Below, one piece after another: positions 1 through 5,176 of a stretch of DNA of 9,637 bases (within the stretch, counting starts at the first letter, position 1; each line of letters starts with the position of its first letter). The translations under genes were made by a program, and so were the position numbers. Where the stretch lies: contig JASHQP010000535.1 in NCBI GenBank assembly GCA_030039095.1, positions 1-9,637 on the forward strand. The letters are read 5' to 3'. The stretch is from Streptosporangiaceae bacterium. Lineage in GTDB: Bacteria; Actinomycetota; Actinomycetes; Streptosporangiales; Streptosporangiaceae. The notes beneath the pieces were generated by a model, which ran no database searches, was not told where the DNA came from, and saw nothing but the letters and a program-made list of their open reading frames with translations.

Positions 1-524
1 CCGCGGGACGCCGCGCCGCGCCGGGACGGCGAGGCCTGCGCCTCCCCGGCCCCGGGCGCGATCGCGCCCGACGCCAGCCCTCCGACGATGGGGTCCCTGA
101 CCTCGGCGCTGTGCCGCGGTTCCCCGCTCAGCACGCCGACTCGCACGTCCCCGGCCATTCCGGAGGCCGGTGTCCAGGCCCGTGAGGCGGCCGCGTCGTC
201 GGCCCGGACGCACCAGATCCCGGCGGCGTCTGCCTCGTCGGCTATCGCGGCGTTGACGACCGGGTCACTGGTGCACGCACCGACCAGCCAGGAGCCAGCG
301 CAGTCGCCCTGGGCATACCCGCGCTGGGTCCACCGGATCCGGCCGGCCGCGGCGAACTCGGCCAGCTGAGGGCTGAGCCCCGGCGAGATGACCACCACGT
401 CGGCCCCGGAGTCCAGCAGCGCCGGCACCCTCCTGGCGGCCACCGCGCCGCCGCCGATGATCGTCACCCGTCGGCCCGCCAGCCGCAGGGCCAGCAGGTA
501 CGGCGCGTGCTCGGTGCCGGCCAT
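1..524 (-). CDS. Siroheme synthase N-terminal (precorrin-2 dehydrogenase/chelatase) domain, probably fused to uroporphyrinogen-III methyltransferase; partial
   Basis: The 174 visible codons match the Met8p/CysG N-terminal domain, which oxidises precorrin-2 to sirohydrochlorin with NAD and can chelate metal. Residues 19-37 carry the dinucleotide-binding loop (RVTIIGGGAVAARRV), followed by a second Rossmann strand (ADVVVISPG, 41-49). The family pattern continues with LVGACTSDPVVNAA (80-93) and GIWCVRADDA (102-111), where an Asp around 109-110 is placed like the catalytic Asp of CysG/Met8p. The frame is open at the left edge, so the C-terminus is missing. In actinobacteria this domain is commonly followed by a CobA/SUMT methyltransferase domain, which would lie outside the window (inference). 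ATG 524 is chosen because no in-frame start is seen upstream. AAGGAG lies at 537-542, 12 nt away, a rather long spacing. The gene is last of three visible genes in a cobalamin operon, 88 bp after bluB-cobT. Confidence 0.85.
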   Translation of the reverse strand, partial: MAGTEHAPYLLALRLAGRRVTIIGGGAVAARRVPALLDSGADVVVISPGLSPQLAEFAAAGRIRWTQRGYAQGDCAGSWLVGACTSDPVVNAAIADEADAAGIWCVRADDAAASRAWTPASGMAGDVRVGVLSGEPRHSAEVRDPIVGGLASGAIAPGAGEAQASPSRRGAASR

Positions 525-612
525 CGATTGTCCGCGCTCCTTCGGATCATGCTGCCAGGCGTGGCGGCCATGATTCCAGGCCGGGCCGTGCCTGCCTCCG
601 TGCGGCTGGCGG

Positions 613-2346
613 TCAGCCCTTGTCCGTCACCCCGGCGGAGTCGAACGTCGCGACCTCCCGCAGCGCCCGAACCGCGCTCGCGGCGATCGGGAGCGCCAGG
701 AGGGCGCCGGTGCCCTCGCCGAGCCGCAGCTCGAGATCGATGAGCGGCCTCAGCCCCAGATGATCGAGCGTAGCCGCATGCCCGGGCTCCACGCTCCGGT
801 GCCCGGCCACGCAGCAGCCAATCGCATCCGGGGCCAGGGCGTGGGCGGCGAGGGCCGCCGCTCCCGCGATCACGCCGTCGAGGATCACCGGGGTGCGCAG
901 GGCCGCCGCGCCCATGATGAAGCCCGCCAGCGCGGCGTGCTCGAGCCCGCCGAATGCTGCGAGCACCCCGACCGGGTCGGCCGGGTCCGGCCGGCGCGCG
1001 GCCAGCCCGCGGCGCACCACGTCCACCTTTCTCGCGTAGGTGGCGTCGTCGGCCCCGGTGCCGCGGCCGGTCGCATCTCCCGGGTCGCGGCCGGTGAACG
1101 CGCATATCAGCGCCGCCGACGCCGTCGTGTTCGCGATCCCCATGTCGCCGGTGAGCAGGCACCGGTTGCCCGCCGCGACCAGATCGCGGGCCACCTCGAC
1201 GCCGACCGCGATCGCGGCCTCGGCCTGGTCCCTGGTCAGGGCAGGTTCCGCGGTGAAGTCCGCGGTGCCCGGTGCGATCTTGCGTGGCAGCAGGCCCGGG
1301 ACGTAGTCGAGATCGGCCCGGACGCCGACGTCCACGACGACGACCTCGGCTCCCGCCTGGGCGGCGAACGCGTTGACCACCGCTCCGCCCGCGAGGAAGT
1401 TGGCGACCATCTGAGCCGTAACCTCTTGTGGCCATGGCGTCACTCCCTGCGCATGAACGCCGTGATCGCCGGCAAAGACCGCGACCGCGGCGGGCTCGGG
1501 CATCGGCGGAGGGCAGCAGCCTGCCAGGCCGGCCAGCCGGACCGACACGTCCTCCAGCGCGCCGAGCGAGCCCTGCGGCTTGGTCATCCGGTCGAGCCGC
1601 TCCCTCGCCGCGGCCATCGCGCCGGGGTCCAGCGGGCCGATCGCGGCCCGCACGTCGTCCAGCAGGCTCACCGGGTCCCGGCCGGGCAGCCCGCGGTGGC
1701 CGTACTCCTCCGCGTGCACCGACCAGGCCAGCGGCCGCCTGCGTGCCCAGCCCGCGGTCGCGAGCTCGGGCTCCGGCGTGAACTCCGTGACGTAGCCGAG
1801 GCACAGGTAGGCGGTCACCTCGAGGAAGGATGGCAGCCCCAGTTCCGTGGCCAGCTCGCGCTCGCCGAAGAAGCTCACCCAGCCGACCCCGAGACCCTCG
1901 GCCCGGGCGGCGAGCCACAGGTTGGCGACCGCGAGCACGCTGGAGTAGGCGGCGGTCTGTGGCTGGGTGTGCCTGCCGAGGGTGTGCCGCCCGCCTCTGG
2001 TCGGGTCATTGGTCACCACGATGTTGACCGGCGTGTCGAGGATGGACTCGGTTTTCAGCCGGTCGAAGGCCTGCGCCCTGGCCCCGGGCAGCGACGCCGC
2101 GTAGTCGGCCCTGGCCCTGTCCGCCAGCCGCTTGATGCGCTCGCGCCGCGACCGGTCGGTGATCACGATGAAGTCCCACGGCTGCGACAGGCCGACCGAC
2201 GGAGCCCGGTGCGCCGCGGCGATTATCCGGGTGAGCACGTCGGCCGGGATGGGGTCTGGGAGGAACCCCTGGCGCACGTCCCTGCGCTCCTCGATGACCC
2301 GGTAGACGGCAGCCCGCTGCTCCTCGGAGTAGGAATGCTCGTTCAT
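613..2346 (-). CDS. bluB-cobT: BluB-CobT fusion: 5,6-dimethylbenzimidazole synthase / nicotinate-nucleotide-DMB phosphoribosyltransferase
   Basis: This 577-aa protein joins two consecutive steps of lower-ligand synthesis. Residues 1 to about 215 are BluB, a nitroreductase-fold enzyme that cannibalises reduced FMN with O2 to give DMB. RRDVRQGF (21-28), AHRAPSVGLSQPW (45-57) and GLGVGWVSFF (151-160) are visible. Asp23 and Ser158 lie 135 residues apart, the spacing of the essential Asp32 and Ser167 of Sinorhizobium BluB. Residues from about 230 to 575 are CobT, which makes alpha-ribazole phosphate from DMB and nicotinate mononucleotide. It shows KPQGSLG (256-262), AGDHGVHAQGVTP (292-304), GDMGIANTT (400-408), GHRSVEPGH (515-523) and LRLGEGTGA (540-548). 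Glu544 matches the catalytic Glu317 of Salmonella CobT. Neither half looks damaged. The start ATG has AGGGGG at 2352-2357, six nt upstream. The gene begins 13 bp after the cobH stop, so the two are probably co-transcribed. Confidence 0.96.
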   Translation of the reverse strand: MNEHSYSEEQRAAVYRVIEERRDVRQGFLPDPIPADVLTRIIAAAHRAPSVGLSQPWDFIVITDRSRRERIKRLADRARADYAASLPGARAQAFDRLKTESILDTPVNIVVTNDPTRGGRHTLGRHTQPQTAAYSSVLAVANLWLAARAEGLGVGWVSFFGERELATELGLPSFLEVTAYLCLGYVTEFTPEPELATAGWARRRPLAWSVHAEEYGHRGLPGRDPVSLLDDVRAAIGPLDPGAMAAARERLDRMTKPQGSLGALEDVSVRLAGLAGCCPPPMPEPAAVAVFAGDHGVHAQGVTPWPQEVTAQMVANFLAGGAVVNAFAAQAGAEVVVVDVGVRADLDYVPGLLPRKIAPGTADFTAEPALTRDQAEAAIAVGVEVARDLVAAGNRCLLTGDMGIANTTASAALICAFTGRDPGDATGRGTGADDATYARKVDVVRRGLAARRPDPADPVGVLAAFGGLEHAALAGFIMGAAALRTPVILDGVIAGAAALAAHALAPDAIGCCVAGHRSVEPGHAATLDHLGLRPLIDLELRLGEGTGALLALPIAASAVRALREVATFDSAGVTDKG

Positions 2347-2359
2347 GGCCGCCCCCTGG

Positions 2360-3040
2360 TCACGTCGCGGGCCCAGCGCCCGGCGCGGGCGCGGGCACTC
2401 CGGCCCCCGCGCCCCACCCTGCCCGCGACCCGCTGACCTTCGTCGCCGAGCGGAGCAAGGCCTCCAGCGCCGCGGCGGCCACGGCCGCCCCGCCCTTCTC
2501 GGACACGTTACTCACCGAGCAGACCCCGCTGGCCCGCAGCGCGTCCTTGGCCTCGGCCGCGCCGACGAACCCGACCGGCAGCCCGATGACGAAGGCCGGC
2601 TCCACGCCCCTGCTCAGAATCTCGGTGAGCGCCGCCGGCGCGCACCCGACCACCCACACCGCGCCGGGACCCACTTCGCCGAAGGCCAGCCGGACCGCGG
2701 CGGCGGCCGCGGAGATGCTGGCCGTCCGGGCGAGCCGCGCGGTGAGCGGCTCGCCGATCTTGCAGACCAACGGGCAGCCGGTGATCCCGGCCGCGACCGT
2801 GGCCGCGTCGGCGACGACGGCGGCTCCCCCTGCCAGTGCGGCGACCGCCGTGTCGAGGGCTTCCTCGTCGCAGACCAGATCCGTCGCATAGTCGAAGTCG
2901 GCCGAGGCGTAGATAATCCGCTCCGTGACGTCACGGCTGTGCTTGGGCAGGCGGGAGAGGTCGATGCGGGAACGCAGGATCCGGTACGCCTCCTCCTCGG
3001 CCGACTGGGGGCCGGGCGGCATGTCACGGGGCCAGGTCAC
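2360..3040 (-). CDS. cobH: Precorrin-8X methylmutase (CobH/CbiC) family protein with Tyr at the catalytic His position
   Basis: A 226-aa CobH/CbiC homologue. This family shifts a methyl from C-11 to C-12 to give hydrogenobyrinic (or cobyrinic) acid. Family signatures are VAAGITGCPLVCKI (about 108-121), VGPGAVWVVGCAPAALTEIL and GLPVGFVGAAEAKDAL near the end. Aligned by eye to Pseudomonas denitrificans CobH, the segment around catalytic His43 (RMVHACGS) corresponds to RIIYASAD here. Tyr44 (codon TAC, 2909-2911) therefore stands at the His position. The usual CD..MV and APTAL segments read AD..TV and APAAL. It is either a divergent methylmutase or a paralogue with altered function. The start is GTG 3040: AGGAGGTGAT (3047-3056) pairs perfectly with the 16S tail, its GGAGG core 10 nt away. 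ATG 3022 is 28 nt from it, and the frame upstream to 3163 is unlike the family. A low-complexity Gly/Ala/Pro tail ends the protein. First gene of the operon. Confidence 0.88.
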   Translation of the reverse strand: MTWPRDMPPGPQSAEEEAYRILRSRIDLSRLPKHSRDVTERIIYASADFDYATDLVCDEEALDTAVAALAGGAAVVADAATVAAGITGCPLVCKIGEPLTARLARTASISAAAAAVRLAFGEVGPGAVWVVGCAPAALTEILSRGVEPAFVIGLPVGFVGAAEAKDALRASGVCSVSNVSEKGGAAVAAAALEALLRSATKVSGSRAGWGAGAGVPAPAPGAGPAT

Positions 3041-3046
3041 CGTGCC

Positions 3047-3056
3047 ATCACCTCCT
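3047..3056 (-). promoter_or_regulatory. Extended Shine-Dalgarno site of cobH
   Basis: The minus strand reads AGGAGGTGAT, a ten-base perfect complement to the usual 3' end of 16S rRNA (ATCACCTCCT). It decides the GTG start at 3040. The ATG embedded in it opens only a three-codon frame (ATG GCA CGG TGA) whose stop overlaps the cobH GTG. Confidence 0.75.
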
Positions 3057-3176
3057 CGACAGCGAGCCCCGCGCCTGCGGGCCGGCGCCTTCGCCGGGAC
3101 GAGCCAATCATGGCCAGCGGGCATGTGTCCGCCGTCCCTGCAATCACGTTTGCCAACCGCCATTCAGCGACTGCAC

Positions 3177-3202
3177 AGCTGGTCTTCCGGAGACCACCAG
3201 CT
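3177..3202. repeat. Inverted repeat, operator-like or hairpin
   Basis: AGCTGGT (3177-3183) and ACCAGCT (3196-3202) are perfect 7-bp arms around 12 bp. An alternative inner stem GGTCT/AGACC (3181-3185/3191-3195) closes a TCCGG loop. It lies about 137 bp upstream of the cobH start and about 220 bp upstream of the small ORF before GT2, so it could be a regulator site for either side. Function unknown. Confidence 0.4.
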
Positions 3203-3321
3203 GACCAGGGCAAATGAGTTGACCATACCGGCGAACGCAGTCAGGGACGCCGATACACTAGCCAGGCGCACCCGCGGGCCCGCTCTCCGCGGACGAGCGC
3301 TAGCTTGCCAAGTCTGACGGC

Positions 3322-3339
3322 AGCGTTTCGGGAGACGCT
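3322..3339. repeat. Short hairpin-forming inverted repeat
   Basis: AGCGTTT and AGACGCT pair over seven positions (one G-T wobble) around a CGGG loop at 3329-3332. It is not followed by a T-run. It sits about 80 bp upstream of the ATG at 3421 and could be part of the GT2-unit leader. Confidence 0.35.
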
Positions 3340-3420
3340 CAGCATTTCCTAATCGCTCTCCGAGGATCATTGCATGCTGGACCATTAGACCCGAACAAGC
3401 CCAGGACACCAGGGTGGTGT

Positions 3421-3531
3421 ATGACAACGCAGGTGAACGGAGCATCGAAGAGGGCGGTCGGTCCTCGGCGGGTGCCCGTGACCGGTGGGCTCTCCACCGT
3501 ATGGCCAGAGTTCACGGAGGCAGAAAAGTGA
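3421..3531 (+). CDS. Candidate 36-aa small ORF coupled to GT2
   Basis: ATG 3421 opens a 36-codon frame that ends in a TGA whose first two bases lie inside the GTG start of the following glycosyltransferase (GTGA, 3528-3531). AGGGTGG (3411-3417) sits just upstream as a plausible ribosome site. The peptide (starting MTTQVNGASKRAVGPRRV and ending WPEFTEAEK) is basic at first and acidic at the end, with no membrane segment. I do not recognise it. About 72% of its third codon positions are G/C, lower than the neighbouring genes. It may be a leader peptide that helps translate GT2, a small protein, or an open frame by chance. Confidence 0.4.
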   Translation: MTTQVNGASKRAVGPRRVPVTGGLSTVWPEFTEAEK

Positions 3532-4475
3532 CGACCGCCACCGCTGATGGCAGCGAGGCCATCGACAGCGCAGCCACCCGGGCGTTCATCGACGAGTTCG
3601 GGGACCGGGCCACGAGCCTGCCTCCGATCGCGATCGTGATCGCCGCTTACAACGAGGAGGGCGCTATAGGCCAGGTCGTCGACGCACTTCCGAAGACGGT
3701 CGCAGGGCTCGAGACGGCGACGATCGTGGTCTCCGACGGGGCCGTAGACGCCACGGCCAAGGAGGCAAGGGAGGCCGGTGCGCTGGTCTGCGAGGCGGCG
3801 GTGAACCGCGGACAGGGCGCGGCGCTGCGCCTCGGCTACCGGCTGGCGCGAGAAGGCGGTGCCCGCTACATCGTGACCACGGACGCCGACGGCCAGTACA
3901 ACCCGGCGGAGATCGAGAGCCTGATGGCTCCGATCCTGGCCGGCCAGGCAGACTTCGTGACCGGCTCCCGGACCATGGGGAGCGAGGAGACCAAGGATCC
4001 GGTGCGCAAGCTTGGCGTGAGAGTGTTCGCGCTGACAATCAGCGTGCTCACCGGCCAGCGGATCAGCGACACGACGTTCGGGCTGCGGGCCATGCGCTCC
4101 GAGGTGACCGGGGCCGTCCTGCTCGAGCAGCCGCAGTACCAGGCGGCCGAGCTGCTGATCGGCGTGATCACCCACGGCTACCGGGTCCGCGAGCGGCCGG
4201 CGACGATTCACCGGCGCACGGTCGGCAAGAGCAAGAAGGGCAACAACGCCTTCTACGCGCTGAGCTTCTCCAAGGTGGTGCTCGGGACGTGGTGGCGCGA
4301 GCGTCAGCGGCGGGTACGCGGTGCGGGTGGCTCCGCAGGCGCGCCGGCGGCGGGTGCGGCCGAGCGGCTGCCCGGCGACGGGGTCACCGCCGCGGGCACC
4401 GGCCCCTCCGGGGCGCTGACGCCGTCGGCGAGCTCACCAGACTCTCCGGACGCCCGGTCGGCAAAGAGCACGTAA
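3528..4475 (+). CDS. Family 2 glycosyltransferase, DPM1-like (polyprenyl-phosphate sugar transferase type)
   Basis: A 315-aa GT-A fold enzyme expected to move a sugar from a nucleotide donor to a lipid phosphate or another acceptor on the cytosolic face. PPIAIVIAAYNEEGAIGQVV (32-51) is the first nucleotide-binding strand. VVSDGAVDATA (67-77) replaces the more usual VDDGSTDGT. VNRGQGAALRLGY (92-104) precedes the DXD motif DADGQ (119-123), followed by VTGSRTMG and the TVGKSKKGNN segment (231-240). No membrane helix is seen, so it resembles the soluble DPM1 class, which commonly works with a separate membrane partner such as GtrA. The core ends near residue 260; the last ~55 residues are an Ala/Gly/Pro/Ser tail overlapping gtrA on the other strand. 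GTG 3528 is preferred because GGAGG (3516-3520) is seven nt upstream. The open frame reaching back to 3414 lacks family similarity. Donor and acceptor are unknown. Confidence 0.88.
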   Translation: MTTATADGSEAIDSAATRAFIDEFGDRATSLPPIAIVIAAYNEEGAIGQVVDALPKTVAGLETATIVVSDGAVDATAKEAREAGALVCEAAVNRGQGAALRLGYRLAREGGARYIVTTDADGQYNPAEIESLMAPILAGQADFVTGSRTMGSEETKDPVRKLGVRVFALTISVLTGQRISDTTFGLRAMRSEVTGAVLLEQPQYQAAELLIGVITHGYRVRERPATIHRRTVGKSKKGNNAFYALSFSKVVLGTWWRERQRRVRGAGGSAGAPAAGAAERLPGDGVTAAGTGPSGALTPSASSPDSPDARSAKST

Positions 4476-4936
4476 TGGAAGATCAAGAATCGGCACACAA
4501 AGGTCACGCAGTTGGCCGCTAGGTAGAGGCCCTGGGCGAAGGCGACCTCCTCGACCCGGTGCAGGCCCAGGTGGCGCGCCTCGGCGTGAGCGAACTTGCT
4601 GGTGAGGGTCAGCACGACCAGGACGCCGATCGAGATTGCCCAGAACGGCAGGGTCTCCTTGAGCAGGTGCGGCCTGCCCTTGCGCTCCCAGGCCCACCGG
4701 CTGAGCACGTAGCTGACGAACGCGCCGGCCACCCATCCGGCGGCGCCAGCGATCCCGGCTGACACGTGCGCGACCTGGCAGATGAAGTACGTCAGCTGCG
4801 TCGCTATCAGGGCCGCCAGGGCCGCGGGAGCGAAGCGAACCAGGCGCCTGCCACCTCCCGTGCGGAGCCTTCGCCGCAATGGTCCGGGGAGCAAGCCCCA
4901 CGCGGCCTCGGTCAGCTTGGGCGATACCTGGGTCAT
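4304..4936 (-). CDS. GtrA family membrane protein
   Basis: A 210-aa GtrA-like protein. This family has four membrane helices and is thought to carry polyprenyl-phosphate-linked sugars across the membrane or to assist the GT2 that makes them. Helices are visible at about 33-53, 57-79, 95-113 and 132-158, and the domain closes with the typical RFLIFHYVLFADR segment (149-161). VRFAPAAL at the first helix and YVLSRWAWERKGR after the second also fit. The last ~50 residues are a Pro/Ala/Ser tail beyond the normal domain end, encoded opposite the tail of the GT2 gene (overlap 4304-4475). ATG 4936 has AAGGA (4942-4946) five nt upstream. It converges with the GT2 and diverges from the UDP-sulfoquinovose synthase gene, which suggests work on the same glycan (inference). 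The substrate is not known. Confidence 0.85.
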   Translation of the reverse strand: MTQVSPKLTEAAWGLLPGPLRRRLRTGGGRRLVRFAPAALAALIATQLTYFICQVAHVSAGIAGAAGWVAGAFVSYVLSRWAWERKGRPHLLKETLPFWAISIGVLVVLTLTSKFAHAEARHLGLHRVEEVAFAQGLYLAANCVTFVCRFLIFHYVLFADRASGESGELADGVSAPEGPVPAAVTPSPGSRSAAPAAGAPAEPPAPRTRR

Positions 4937-5176
4937 GGGCGTCCTTGGCTAAGGGCTGGTCTGCCAAAAAGAGATTCTGTATCAGTAGGACAGGTATACA
5001 GTACGGGAGCCTGTGGAGGGCCCCGTTACGCGGTCCTCCAGGCCAGCGGCACGTCTCCCACGGAGCCCGCGGCAGGCGCGCCCGGTGCCGGCGTCACACT
5101 CAGGCAGTTCGCATGCCTTTACCAGCCAGGCCACGTATAAAGCTACGACAGCTACGGACAAGGCAGGAGCGTGTTC
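4937..5176. other. Divergent control region between gtrA and sqd1
   Basis: A 240-bp non-coding stretch holding the starts of both genes. It includes the CTGTAT/ATACAG dyad (4977-5001) and a TATAAA hexamer at 5136-5141, about 40 bp before the sqd1 ATG, which could be a -10 element although no good -35 is found 16-18 bp upstream. Promoters are therefore not called. Confidence 0.45.
4977..5001. promoter_or_regulatory. Operator-like dyad between gtrA and sqd1
   Basis: CTGTAT (4977-4982) and ATACAG (4996-5001) are perfect inverted half-sites separated by 13 bp, in a locally AT-richer stretch 41 bp upstream of the gtrA start and about 175 bp upstream of sqd1. The centre-to-centre distance of the half-sites is 19 bp, close to two helical turns, as for a dimeric regulator. 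No known family is recognised. Confidence 0.35.

Larger units (their letters stand above)
3057..3420. other. Divergent intergenic region between the cobalamin operon and the GT2 unit
   Basis: About 360 bp without a convincing gene, less GC-rich than its surroundings from roughly 3130 on. It should contain the divergent promoters for cobH (-) and the small ORF/GT2 unit (+). I could not pick a convincing -35/-10 pair on either strand: TTGACC at 3219-3224 has no TAnnnT at a usual distance. It carries two inverted repeats (3177-3202 and 3322-3339) and a perfect 10-bp palindrome GCGGGCCCGC at 3274-3283. I see no complete cobalamin riboswitch. Confidence 0.5.

Noticed and set aside
464..1918. 484-aa open frame on the minus strand
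   Set aside because: Arg/Gly/Pro-rich shadow in another frame of the BluB-CobT gene, whose conserved motifs fill the whole interval.
760..2436. 558-aa open frame on the plus strand
   Set aside because: Antisense to BluB-CobT, Arg/His-rich without any domain; typical of open antisense frames in high-GC DNA.
3041..3163. Upstream extension of the cobH frame to ATG 3163
   Set aside because: No family similarity in the extra 41 residues; the perfect Shine-Dalgarno points to GTG 3040.
3000..3420. Cobalamin riboswitch upstream of cobH
   Set aside because: Only a short B12-box-like CCGGAGACC is seen, on the plus strand (wrong for cobH), without the other conserved riboswitch elements.
3164..3445. 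93-aa minus-strand open frame in the cobH/GT2 intergenic region
   Set aside because: No recognisable domain; it overlaps inverted repeats and the GT2-unit leader.
3414..3527. GT2 starting at GTG 3414 or ATG 3501
   Set aside because: The GGAGG at 3516-3520 fits only GTG 3528, and upstream residues are not like the family.
4434..4967. 177-aa minus-strand frame overlapping gtrA
   Set aside because: Charged, no membrane helices; a frame shadow of gtrA, which has four clear helices and the GtrA ending.
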